This document shows, in pieces, positions 38,398-46,783 of a DNA stretch of 64,000 nt (position 1 is its first letter; every line of letters begins with the position of its first letter). The DNA is taken from positions 496,894 to 560,893 of the forward strand of contig NZ_SJPF01000004.1 of assembly GCF_007859755.1 (NCBI RefSeq), given 5' to 3'. The notes below the pieces were generated by a model. It had not been told where the DNA came from. It searched no databases and was given only the letters and a program-made list of their open reading frames with translations. This DNA is from Blastopirellula retiformator. GTDB lineage: Bacteria > Planctomycetota > Planctomycetia > Pirellulales > Pirellulaceae. The position numbers were made by a program, and so were the translations under genes.

Positions 38398-38433
38398 AAG
38401 TTCGGTGGAGCCAAGCGGGCTCCAGCCGAACTT
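38398..38433 (-). terminator. Orphan intrinsic terminator, minus strand
   Basis: A 15-bp stem with one bulged G and a 5-nt loop (AAGTTCGGTGGAGCC with GGCTCC-AGCCGAACTT). On the minus strand it is followed by CTTTTGTTTCTT. The plus strand after it is not T-rich. No minus-strand gene ends here. Confidence 0.7.
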
Positions 38434-38640
38434 TCATTCCCCCCCGGGATTTATTTAGGCAACGCGTCGGCTAAGGATTGATGTAACTCAATTCAGCGTA
38501 GCGGTTTGCGTTAGAGCGGCGTCGTTTGCGACAAAGGAAGTTATCGGCAAGCAGTCTCGCCGACATTCACGTTCTTTTCCACAAAACCGGCAAAAGTTGC
38601 TGAATTCGTCCCCCACCTTTTTGCTAGCAATCAAGAACCA
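38434..38640 (-). ncRNA. Candidate small structured RNA
   Basis: Between the orphan terminator and about 38640 the minus strand can form several small hairpins: TCGGCGAG/CTTGCCGA with an ACTG loop (complement of 38544-38563), ATTGA/TCAAT (complement of 38477-38492) and GTCG/CGAC around CAAA (complement of 38521-38532). The 5' end is a guess. One hairpin resembles the tmRNA resume-codon sequence, but the tRNA-like ends are missing. No known RNA family is recognised. Confidence 0.3.
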
Positions 38641-38786
38641 GCTCGCATTGACGCCGCTTCGCGGGTTTCCTACTCATTGCGCCAACAAATCCTCAAACCC
38701 ATGCCGCGGTTGTTCCGATTATGACGATTGTGCGGACGTACTATTTCGTTCCGCCAACTCGCGCCGCGTAGGAAGGACAGAAATCG

Positions 38787-40118
38787 GTGACTGCACGAAA
38801 CACCTCGAAGTTCTGGTACAACATCAGCGGAAAACTTGGCTGGCCGGTTGCGCTGGGCCTGGCCGCCACGGTCGGCTTCTACGCCCTGATCAATCAAGGC
38901 GTTATCAATAATCCCCTGGTCGTCCGCTACTTTGCCGGGCACCCGGTCGAATACATCGAAACGGCGATGTTCTTCGTCGGTCTCGCCGCGATCCTGCTGA
39001 AATTGCAGGAAGTGGGTCGCGAGCTGGCGACCATCGGCAAGATCGAACTCCCCGCCGCTCCCCGCGACGGACAGATGATTGAAGAAGCCGCCGGCTTGCT
39101 CGACCAGCTAGATGACTATCCGCAGCGTCTGCAGCGACATTCCCTCTGGCGGCGTCTCTTCCAAGGGATTGAGCACGTGCACGTCAGCGGTAACGCCGCC
39201 ACGCTGCAGGAAGAGCTGAAATACTTCGCCGATCAAGACGCCGAACGGGCGTACCAAAGCTACTCGCTGGTCCGGATCGTAATCTGGGCGACGCCGATGC
39301 TTGGCTTCTTGGGTACCGTTATCGGTATCACGCTCGCGCTCGGTAACCTGTCGCCAGAGGCGCTGGTCAACGAACCGAAAGCGGCGATGGAAAGCCTGTT
39401 GGCTGGCTTGAGCGTCGCGTTTGATACGACGGCGCTCGCTTTGTCGCTGTCGATCTTCCTGATGTTCGCCCAGTTCGTTTGCGATCGCGTCGAGAACGAA
39501 CTGCTGTCCGTCGTCGACGCCGCCGCCTCGGCCCAACTCAGCGGCCGCTTCCAACAAGCGGGCGGCAGTCGTGACCCCAGCATCGCCGCAATTCAGCGGA
39601 TGGCCGAACGGATGATGCAAGCGACCGAACAACTGGTCGAACGCCAAACGCAACTTTGGCGAAACACGATCGACGGTGCCCATCACCACTGGGAAGAAAT
39701 CGTCGGCGGCAGCAAGCGGCAGTTGGAAGAGTCGCTAACCGCGGCCTTGTCGGGTTCGCTAGAACGCCACGCGATCGCGCTGGCCAACGCCGAACAGCAA
39801 GTGATTCGCGACATCCGCGTCGACTGGCAAGAGTTCCAATCGGCTCTGGAATCAAACGCCCGCTTGATGCGCGACCAACAGAATCAACTGTCGCAACAAG
39901 GGGAAGTAATGCTGCGGGCGGTCGAAGCGGTGGGAGAAATCGCTTCGCTCGAACAAACCCTCAGCCGCAACCTCGATCAGTTGGCAGGCGCCGGTCACTT
40001 TGAAGAGACCGTCCTCAGCCTCGCCGCGACGATCAATCTGCTTAACAATCGGATGGGCGACTCGGGCAGTCGTCGCATCGATCTCGAGAAGAAGCCCTCG
40101 CAAGGTCACGCGGCATGA
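38787..40118 (+). CDS. MotA/TolQ/ExbB-family membrane protein, first gene of a motor operon
   Basis: 443 residues from GTG with AGGAAGGACAG upstream. Membrane helices near 20-38, 55-72, 165-185 and 205-233, with the family's GFLGTVIGITLAL motif. After the last helix about 200 residues form long helices or coiled coil, more than in ExbB. Its stop overlaps the next start (ATGA), and that gene's stop overlaps the third start in the same way. This tight three-gene arrangement suggests one complex: a proton-channel pentamer with two single-helix partners. Confidence 0.82.
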   Translation: MTARNTSKFWYNISGKLGWPVALGLAATVGFYALINQGVINNPLVVRYFAGHPVEYIETAMFFVGLAAILLKLQEVGRELATIGKIELPAAPRDGQMIEEAAGLLDQLDDYPQRLQRHSLWRRLFQGIEHVHVSGNAATLQEELKYFADQDAERAYQSYSLVRIVIWATPMLGFLGTVIGITLALGNLSPEALVNEPKAAMESLLAGLSVAFDTTALALSLSIFLMFAQFVCDRVENELLSVVDAAASAQLSGRFQQAGGSRDPSIAAIQRMAERMMQATEQLVERQTQLWRNTIDGAHHHWEEIVGGSKRQLEESLTAALSGSLERHAIALANAEQQVIRDIRVDWQEFQSALESNARLMRDQQNQLSQQGEVMLRAVEAVGEIASLEQTLSRNLDQLAGAGHFEETVLSLAATINLLNNRMGDSGSRRIDLEKKPSQGHAA

Positions 40119-41896
40119 GTCGAGCCCACGCACGACGCAATAGCTTAGAAATCTCGCTCTTTCCGTTCCTGGCGGTCCTGATCTGCACAGTCGGCGCCCT
40201 GATTGTGTTGTTGGTCGTGTTGGTGCAACAAGCGCGAGCTTCGGCCGATAGCGCCCCCGCCCAAGTCGAGGTTTCGGCGGAGCCGGAAGCGACGCCGCCC
40301 CCGGCTGCGCCTTCCATTCCGCTGGCCGAACTGGAAGACCTGCGTCGTTTGCGTACCGAGCAGCGCGAACAGCTGGACGAAGAACGGCTACAGCTAGGCG
40401 GTATTGAAGATCACATTCGCCGCCTGACGACCGAAATTCGCCGGCTCGACGATCAAGTCAAACTGCTTCAGCAGCAGCGCGACGCTAAGATGTCGGATCA
40501 AGCCGAGATCGATCGGCAATTGGACGAAGTCCGCCGCCAAATGGCCGAAGCGCAGCAGAAGCTCGACGAAGAGCGTGAAAAGGCGGCAAAGAAGAAGCCG
40601 TCCTACGCGTTGATTCCTTACGATGGTCCCAACGGCACGCGGCGCCAGCCGATCTATGTCGAATGCATGGGAGATCGCGTGGTTCTGCAGCCGGAAGGAA
40701 TTGAACTGTACGGCGCCGACTTTCGCCCGCCGCTTGGCGCCGGCAATCCGCTCGACGCCGCCTTGCGTGCGGTCCGCGAATACCGGATGAAGCAAAATCC
40801 GAATTCGCCCGATCCTTATCCGCTGTTGGTCGTGCGTCCCGACGGCGCCGAATCGTACGCCGCCGCGCGAGACGCGATGCTCTCGTGGGACGCCGAGTTT
40901 GGCTACGAACTGGTCGATGACGAGCTGGAACTACAATACCCGCCATCCGATCCGTTTCTCGCCCAGATGTTGATGCGAACGGTCGAAGTCGCGCGCCGCC
41001 GCAAACTGGCGGTGATGCGGGCCGCCCCACGAGAATATGGTCGCGTTGAAGATACCGGTTTGTTGTCCGCAACCAGCCGCGGCGGCTTCACCCCCAGCGG
41101 CGGCGGCAATGCCGATGATGGCTCGCCGTTTGGCAAGAATGGTTTCTTGGAGCAAGGCGCTCCGCTCGGCGGTCAGCCGGGCGCCGGTTCGCGCCGCATG
41201 GCAGGCCCCAATGGCGAAGCGACGTTTGATCGCTCGCAAGGGACGCCTGGCGGCTCGCAACAATTTGATCGCGCCTCCAGCGGCGGCCAAGGAACCATGG
41301 CGGCGTCGCTCCCCGGCGGTTACCAGACCGAAGCCCAGCGCAACGCCCAAGGGCCGCAGCTTTCGAGCGCGAGCGGACAAAACGCGATGTCGCTGCCGGC
41401 CGGATCGACCGATGGCGGGCAGGGGAACCCCAACGGCGACAGCACCAAGTCGGGCGGCTATGGATCGCCCCAAGGTCAATCGACCGCCAGCCAAGCAGGC
41501 GGAAGTCCCAGTAGCGGCGGCAGCGCTCCGATGGCGCCGCAATCGCTGGCGCAAACCCGTGGTCGCAACTGGGCGCTACCGGGTCAGTCGGCTCGGGCGA
41601 CCGGGATCACGCGTCCGATCCATGTCGTCGTAACGGCCGACAAGATCGTGCTGGTTCCTGAAAAGGGAAGCAACAAGCGGCCCCAGGTCGTGCCGCTGCA
41701 AACCGACGTCCGTGGTGGGATCGACGAGTTCGTCTCCCAAGTCTGGACGCGGATCGAAGACTGGGGAATCGCCGGTCGCGGCATCTACTGGAAACCGACC
41801 TTGAAGGTCGACGTTCAGCCAGGCGCCGACCGAAACTTTGCCGAACTGTCAGCCCTGCTCAACGGCAGCGGCCTGGAGGTAGCACGCAACCAATGA
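40115..41896 (+). CDS. Single-helix stator-like protein lacking the proton-carrying Asp
   Basis: 593 residues. The N-terminal helix (about 14-38, EISLFPFLAVLICTVGALI) aligns with the ExbD/TolR helix, but Ala20 stands where the essential Asp sits. Then coiled coil (about 65-160), a first globular domain (about 165-310), a Gly/Ser/Gln-rich flexible stretch (about 310-490) and a second globular domain (about 505-593). The two domains share a strand pattern (PIYVECMGDRVVLQPEG and PIHVVVTADKIVLVPEKG). Overlaps both neighbours by four bases. Role is inferred from context. Confidence 0.72.
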   Translation: MSRAHARRNSLEISLFPFLAVLICTVGALIVLLVVLVQQARASADSAPAQVEVSAEPEATPPPAAPSIPLAELEDLRRLRTEQREQLDEERLQLGGIEDHIRRLTTEIRRLDDQVKLLQQQRDAKMSDQAEIDRQLDEVRRQMAEAQQKLDEEREKAAKKKPSYALIPYDGPNGTRRQPIYVECMGDRVVLQPEGIELYGADFRPPLGAGNPLDAALRAVREYRMKQNPNSPDPYPLLVVRPDGAESYAAARDAMLSWDAEFGYELVDDELELQYPPSDPFLAQMLMRTVEVARRRKLAVMRAAPREYGRVEDTGLLSATSRGGFTPSGGGNADDGSPFGKNGFLEQGAPLGGQPGAGSRRMAGPNGEATFDRSQGTPGGSQQFDRASSGGQGTMAASLPGGYQTEAQRNAQGPQLSSASGQNAMSLPAGSTDGGQGNPNGDSTKSGGYGSPQGQSTASQAGGSPSSGGSAPMAPQSLAQTRGRNWALPGQSARATGITRPIHVVVTADKIVLVPEKGSNKRPQVVPLQTDVRGGIDEFVSQVWTRIEDWGIAGRGIYWKPTLKVDVQPGADRNFAELSALLNGSGLEVARNQ

Positions 41897-42939
41897 GACG
41901 TCCCGTTCGACCACGCGATTCATCCGAACCGTCGCTCGACTCGTTCCTCGACGTCGTGACCAACCTGGTAGGCATTTTGATCATCCTGATCATGGTCATC
42001 AGCATCACGGCGCAAGAGGCGGTGACCGACGCCAAGGCGGCGCCGGCGCCATCGCCCGCTTCGCCGAGCATGCCTATCGAGTCGGTCATCGAGCCGGAAG
42101 AAGAAACCGGTTCGCTCGAAGAGGCGCTCGCCCTGAAGGCGGAGCTTGACCAGATCACGCACCAGCGAACCGCCGTCCGCGCCGAACTCGAACAAAAGTT
42201 CGAGGACCGCAACAAGCTGCAGTTCGTCCTGACCGCCGCCAACACGGCGATCGACCAGCGCCGCGAAGAACTGGGCGCGACGCAACAAGATGATTTCAAT
42301 CGCAATCGAGAGCTGCTCGCCGAAAAGGCGAAGCTCAACGAGGTCTACACGACGCTTGAGAGCCTGGAAAACTTCCAGCCCGAATCGGTCGTGCTGAAAC
42401 ACTATCCGACGCCGATGGCGAAAACCGTGTTCGGTCGTGAAGAGCACTTCCGTCTACTGAACGGGAAGATCGCCTTTGTGCCGCTCAACTCGCTGGTCGA
42501 ACAACTGAAGACTGACGCCGAACACAACGCAATGCAGCTTCGCGAGACCGACTCGGTCACGCGCACCGTCGGTCCGATCAGCGGCTTCTATTGCCGCTAC
42601 ACGCTGAATCGCAACGCCTACACCGTCGACACCAAAATGGGCGCCGCCCGCCGCGAAGTGGTCGAGCTGGACCACTTTGTGCTGGTTCCCGTTTCCGAAC
42701 AACTGGGCGAACCGTTTGAACAAGCGATGAAGCCGAACTCCGACTTCATGCAGCGTCTGGCCGCTTGCGATCCGCAGCGCACCACCATCACCTTGTGGGC
42801 CTATCCCGACAGCTTTGAAGAGTTCCGCCAGCTGAAGCTGATGCTGGTCGAACGCGGCTTTGCGACCGCCGGTCGTCCGCTGCCGGCCGACTATCCGATT
42901 GGGGGCTCGCCCCAAGGTTCTCGCTCTTCGGCGGAATAG
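41893..42939 (+). CDS. Single-helix stator-like protein with conserved Asp
   Basis: 348 residues. Helix at about 17-40 (DSFLDVVTNLVGILIILIMV) carries Asp20 in the ExbD-type position. A coiled coil follows (about 75-160), then a periplasmic domain (about 180-330) that resembles the globular domains of the preceding protein, for example in TITLWAYPDSFEEFRQL. Third gene of the overlapping operon; followed after 14 bp by an AT-rich terminator. Confidence 0.75.
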   Translation: MRRPVRPRDSSEPSLDSFLDVVTNLVGILIILIMVISITAQEAVTDAKAAPAPSPASPSMPIESVIEPEEETGSLEEALALKAELDQITHQRTAVRAELEQKFEDRNKLQFVLTAANTAIDQRREELGATQQDDFNRNRELLAEKAKLNEVYTTLESLENFQPESVVLKHYPTPMAKTVFGREEHFRLLNGKIAFVPLNSLVEQLKTDAEHNAMQLRETDSVTRTVGPISGFYCRYTLNRNAYTVDTKMGAARREVVELDHFVLVPVSEQLGEPFEQAMKPNSDFMQRLAACDPQRTTITLWAYPDSFEEFRQLKLMLVERGFATAGRPLPADYPIGGSPQGSRSSAE

Positions 42940-42953
42940 CCGCCGCAGAAGCA

Positions 42954-42985
42954 ATTAAGGATTAACAACCCTTAATAATGTTTTT
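42954..42985 (+). terminator. Terminator of the motor operon
   Basis: ATTAAGG (42954-42960) pairs with CCTTAAT (42970-42976), followed by AATG and T5 at 42981-42985. It begins 14 nt after the stop of the third gene. Confidence 0.7.
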
Positions 42986-43068
42986 ACGGAGCCCGAATTG
43001 ACGATTCACGGGACCACGTATACCGTTACGGAAGTCCAACTGATTCGCAACTTTCGGGATGCTCCGCC

Positions 43069-44370
43069 ATGGATAAGCCAGCTGATAACATCTTTTCGCA
43101 TGCTGTCGCCCGCCTGGATAAGGCCTTCCAGCACGCCGACATCGACCAGGAGGCGGTCGAGCGTTTAAAGCACCCGAAGCAGGTGTTGGAAGTGACCATC
43201 CCGGTGCGAATGGATGATGGGACGCTCCGCATCTTTACTGGCTATCGCGTCCGCCACGACGCCACCCGCGGCCCGACCAAGGGAGGCATTCGTTTTCACC
43301 CCAATGTCGACCTGGCCGAGGTCAAAGCGCTCGCCTTTTGGATGACCTTCAAGTGTGCGGTCGCCAATCTTCCGTACGGAGGAGGGAAGGGGGGCGTCAT
43401 CGTCGATCCGAAGGAACTGTCTCGGCTAGAGCTGGAGCGGCTCTCGCGCGGCTACATCGAACGGCTCGCCGACTTTATCGGTCCCGAAGTCGACGTTCCC
43501 GCCCCTGACGTCTACACCAATGCAATGATCATGGGCTGGATGATGGACGAATACTCCAAGATCCGTCGCCAGCACACGCCGGCCGTGATCACCGGCAAAC
43601 CGATTCCGCTCGGCGGCAGTCTAGGACGCGACGACGCCACCGGTCGCGGCGCCTACTACTGCATCAAAGAGCTCGAATCGAAACAGGGCTGGAATCCCGA
43701 AGACAAAACCGTCGCCGTGCAAGGTTTTGGCAACGCCGGCCAGGCGGTCGCCAAGTTGCTGCACGCTGACGGCTACAACATCGTTGCGGTCAGCGATTCG
43801 CGCGGCGGGATCTACAAAAAGAGTGGGTTCGACATTCCGAGCCTGGCCCATGTCAAGAACGAATCGCGCCGCCTGCAAGCGGTCTACTGCGAAGGCTCGC
43901 TTTGCGAAACGATCGAAGCGGACGCCATCAGCAATGAGGAACTACTGGAACTCGATGTCGATATCTTGATTCCAGCTGCCCTCGAAGATCAAATCACGGG
44001 CGAAAACGCTCCGCGAATTCAAGCCGAAGTGATCGTCGAAGCGGCCAACGGCCCCTTAACGGGCGAAGCGGATGAGATCCTCAATGAAAAGGGAGTGCTG
44101 GTCGTTCCCGACATCCTGGCCAACGCCGGCGGCGTGACGGTCAGCTATTTTGAGTGGACGCAAAACCGGGCCGGCTACTACTGGCCGCTCGAACTGGTGC
44201 AGCAGCGTCTGCACGAAACGATGGCCCGCGAGTTCAACATGGTCTACAACCTAGCCCAGCAAAAGAAGATCGACATGCGAACCGCCGCCTACGTAGTGGG
44301 GCTCAACCGGATTGGGGAAGCGATCGCCTCGCAAGGTACGGCCCGGTACTTCACCGCGCAAGAGGACTAG
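43069..44370 (+). CDS. gdhA: Glutamate dehydrogenase
   Basis: 433 residues. Substrate-site blocks RGPTKGGIRFHP (67-78) and FKCAVANLPYGGGKGG (94-109) are present, with the catalytic Lys107 in GGGK, and Asp147 in VPAPDVYTN. The nucleotide-binding domain begins VAVQGFGNAGQA. It interconverts glutamate and 2-oxoglutarate plus ammonia. The 433-residue length fits the small hexameric class. NAD or NADP preference is not fixed here. A terminator hairpin follows at 44435. Confidence 0.94.
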   Translation: MDKPADNIFSHAVARLDKAFQHADIDQEAVERLKHPKQVLEVTIPVRMDDGTLRIFTGYRVRHDATRGPTKGGIRFHPNVDLAEVKALAFWMTFKCAVANLPYGGGKGGVIVDPKELSRLELERLSRGYIERLADFIGPEVDVPAPDVYTNAMIMGWMMDEYSKIRRQHTPAVITGKPIPLGGSLGRDDATGRGAYYCIKELESKQGWNPEDKTVAVQGFGNAGQAVAKLLHADGYNIVAVSDSRGGIYKKSGFDIPSLAHVKNESRRLQAVYCEGSLCETIEADAISNEELLELDVDILIPAALEDQITGENAPRIQAEVIVEAANGPLTGEADEILNEKGVLVVPDILANAGGVTVSYFEWTQNRAGYYWPLELVQQRLHETMAREFNMVYNLAQQKKIDMRTAAYVVGLNRIGEAIASQGTARYFTAQED

Positions 44371-44434
44371 CCGGGCGGGCCAGCAGATTTCGTTGACAAA
44401 GCGCACGGATTTGTGTTCGAGTACGTCTGCCGGA

Positions 44435-44461
44435 AAATTGCCACCGCCAAGTGGCGATTTT
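44435..44461 (+). terminator. Terminator of gdhA
   Basis: AAAAT and GCCAC pair with GTGGC and ATTTT around a 6-nt loop (one mismatch in the stem), ending in a T run. 64 nt after the gdhA stop. Confidence 0.6.
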
Positions 44462-44573
44462 TCCGCCCCGGCGGTGAATCTCCGCCGAGTGAAATGATCT
44501 TTGGAAATTTGGGGGGACTTATAGACACGCCGGGAAAATGCGCCCGCTGCGGCAAACGCCGGGATCTCACCGC

Positions 44574-44755
44574 CGAAAAAAAAGAAACGTCGAGTCCACC
44601 CGCGCTCAAGAAAAATAGAATCGTCCAGTCCAGTCGGCTACACAGATTGCCTAAGCTGCCAACCGAAGGCAAACGAGAGCTCCCCCACGAAAAAAAGGAG
44701 CCGAGCAGTCCACTCCTCGCGCTCGAAAAAACGAAATCGTCCGGTCCAGTCGGTC
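44574..44755 (+). repeat. Diverged tandem duplication, two ~67-bp units
   Basis: 44574-44640 and 44689-44755 are related: each begins CGAAAAAAA, has GAG(T/C)-x-GTCCAC, then CGCGCTC(A/G)A, an A-rich stretch, ATCGTCC(A/G)GTCCAGTCGG. The unit spacing is about 115 bp. Confidence 0.55.
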
Positions 44756-44902
44756 CACTCGGCGGGCGGTCGACTCCTCGGGCGTTCGCTGTTCACCAAT
44801 CTGCTAGCAAACTGTCTGCGGCAGCTATTGCGTCAAACTTAAGCTTTTCCTACCATCCGCGCCCGGAAACATCGTTTTTCAGCGCGCGGTGAAGGTCAGG
44901 TG

Positions 44903-46774
44903 ATGAAGTTTCGAAGCGAAAACCACGCATTTGCCTACGGCATGCTCCTCTTGGTCGCGACCAGCATTGGTTGCGTGCCGGGGTTGTACACGCATAGCTC
45001 AGGCGACACTTCTTTGACCAACATTATGTCAGGTCCGCCTGCCGGTTCGCGCCGTAAACGGCACGTGCTGGAAGGGGAAGAAGAAGTGGTCGCCTCGGCG
45101 TCTCGCGATGCGGAGGAAATCTCGGCTCAGCACGAAGCGCTGCCCCCGGACTTTTTGGCCCGCGTGCAAGCGCTCACCTTGCCAGAGTCGGAAAAGTCCG
45201 CGATTCGCCGGCAGTTTAACGGCAGTTCGCCGAAAGAGTTGGAGCGGGTGCTCGGCATCCTCGAATCGCAGTTCTCTCCCGCCAAGCCGGTCGAAGAGAA
45301 GCAGGAAACCGAGCAGCCGCAAATCGCCGCCAGGCCAGCGCCGACTCCGCAACAATCGGCCGCGTCAAATGACCAATTGGCGGCGCTGCTAGAACAAATG
45401 AAACAGCGCGTCGGTCAGGCCCACGGCGACGTACCGCAGCGATTGCCTACCGCCGCAGGCACCTCGGCCGGCAATATGCCGACGGCTGAGCAAGTGGCCG
45501 AGTACGCCCGCACCAACAACCCGAATTTCACGCAGTACGAATTCACCCGCCGCGACCAACCGGTTCGCTCGGCGGCGGCGGCCCCCGCTTATCCGGTTCG
45601 ACAGGTCTCGCATTCGGAACCGCTGCCAACTGCCGACGAAGCGATGCTGCAAGGCGCCCATCCCGATCAAATGATCGATCAGCGGGCCGGCATCGTCAGC
45701 AACGTGCCGCCAACCTCGATTCCGCCGACCGCCAGTCAAGCGAAGTCGAACCTGCCCAAGTCGGCGTCTGGCAAGGTGCAACCCCTTTCGCCCGACGAAC
45801 TGACTGTGATGGAAGCGATTTGGAACCGCGGCCACGTCTCGCTCGAAGACATCTACAACCAACTCAACCAACATGCGATGCCGGCCGCTTCCGCCGATTC
45901 GGCCGACGGCGGTCGTTCGAGCGATCGCCCCGCCGCGCCGCCGACGCTGACCTACGACGAACTGCAATCGCTGATCTTCGACCTGGAAGATGCCGGCTGG
46001 GTCGCCCATCGCCGTGACGACAAGCGAATCCTCTATTGGTCGGAGCGAGACCGACCGGCTGGGACTTCGCAAGACTGGGACGGCGCCCTACGCAATGCGA
46101 TCGCCGCCATGGAACAATCGCTGCGGGGCTCGCAGTTGAGCGCCGCCGAGCGCCAAACGAAAGAGATCCACCTGCGGATGCTCTACCTGATCGCCGAGCG
46201 CAAAGGGGAAGCGATGCAGAAGATCGAGGCGCTGCCGCCCGCCGAACAAGAGTTCTGGTCGAACCTGCTGTTCGCCGCCAGCGACTTCGCCCACAACGAA
46301 GAGATCCCGGTTGATCGCCGCAGTCTGCTCGCGCTCCGTTCGCTTCAGCAGGCGACCGCCAATCTGAGCGAGCTTTGCCCGCTCGATCTGCGGAACGTCA
46401 CCTTCGTCCGCAACGTGAAAGGTTTTGGCGACTTCACCCCGTTTGAAAAGACGACGTTCACCGCCGGCGAAGAGCTGCTGGTTTACCTGGAGATCGAAAA
46501 CCTGACCAGCAAAGAAGTCGACGGCCAGTTTGAGTCGACCTGGGGCGCTAGTTACGAGATCTTCAACGATACCGGTCGCCGCATCGACGTGCGGACTTTC
46601 CCCGAGTACAAAGATCGTTGCGCCAATCGTCGCCGCGACTTGTCGTTCACGTATCGGCTATATCTGCCCGAGAGCATTCCGCCCGGCCGTTATCGCTTGG
46701 AACTGACGGTCCGCGACAAAGAGACCGACAAGTTCGGCCAGGCGTCGCTCGACTTCGAGATCCAGGCCCAATAG
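44903..46774 (+). CDS. Exported protein with BlaI/MecI-like winged helix
   Basis: 623 residues from ATG 44903 (a GTG directly before, at 44900, is also possible). Hydrophobic export segment about 9-27 ends TSIGC, a borderline lipobox. A Pro/Gln/Ala-rich middle (about 60-290) leads to residues 294-380, which look like a BlaI/MecI winged helix (SPDELTVMEAIWNRGHVSLED, then YDELQSLIFDLEDAGWVAHR). The C-terminus (about 480-623) is a beta-rich domain with a YLEIENL strand. A DNA-binding-type fold in an exported protein is odd; either the signal is not used for export or the fold has another job. Confidence 0.72.
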   Translation: MKFRSENHAFAYGMLLLVATSIGCVPGLYTHSSGDTSLTNIMSGPPAGSRRKRHVLEGEEEVVASASRDAEEISAQHEALPPDFLARVQALTLPESEKSAIRRQFNGSSPKELERVLGILESQFSPAKPVEEKQETEQPQIAARPAPTPQQSAASNDQLAALLEQMKQRVGQAHGDVPQRLPTAAGTSAGNMPTAEQVAEYARTNNPNFTQYEFTRRDQPVRSAAAAPAYPVRQVSHSEPLPTADEAMLQGAHPDQMIDQRAGIVSNVPPTSIPPTASQAKSNLPKSASGKVQPLSPDELTVMEAIWNRGHVSLEDIYNQLNQHAMPAASADSADGGRSSDRPAAPPTLTYDELQSLIFDLEDAGWVAHRRDDKRILYWSERDRPAGTSQDWDGALRNAIAAMEQSLRGSQLSAAERQTKEIHLRMLYLIAERKGEAMQKIEALPPAEQEFWSNLLFAASDFAHNEEIPVDRRSLLALRSLQQATANLSELCPLDLRNVTFVRNVKGFGDFTPFEKTTFTAGEELLVYLEIENLTSKEVDGQFESTWGASYEIFNDTGRRIDVRTFPEYKDRCANRRRDLSFTYRLYLPESIPPGRYRLELTVRDKETDKFGQASLDFEIQAQ

Positions 46775-46783
46775 AAGGGACGC

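Larger units (their letters stand above)
38069..38786. other. Long non-coding region between divergent genes
   Basis: 718 bp with no convincing protein-coding gene. An isolated minus-strand terminator at 38398-38433 has no coding sequence on that strand upstream of it, which points to an RNA gene between about 38434 and 38640. The remainder should hold promoters of the 38068 and 38787 genes. Confidence 0.55.
44371..44902. other. Intergenic region between gdhA and the 44903 gene
   Basis: Contains the gdhA terminator (44435-44461) and a diverged duplication (44574-44755). A frame at 44413-44892 is open but crosses both and has neither family resemblance nor a ribosome site, so I do not call it. 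The A-rich runs and duplication suggest decayed sequence. Confidence 0.45.

Noticed and set aside
38109-38414. Minus-strand frame in the 718-bp gap
   Set aside because: It begins inside the terminator stem without a ribosome site and has atypical composition.
38510-38540. Possible tmRNA: the minus strand reads GTCGCAAACGAC, as in the E. coli tmRNA coding start
   Set aside because: No 5' GG..GGATTCGAC or 3' ..CCA tRNA-like end is found, and the frame after it does not end in a typical AA-type tag. The 12-mer is a simple hairpin and may be chance.
38787-42939. Zorya-like anti-phage system (MotA/MotB-like pair)
   Set aside because: No ZorC, ZorD or ZorE helicase/nuclease genes are beside it and the partners lack a visible peptidoglycan-binding domain. 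Housekeeping motor is more likely.
44413-44892. A 159-codon open frame between gdhA and the next gene
   Set aside because: It runs through a terminator hairpin and a DNA duplication, has biased low-complexity composition and no ribosome site.
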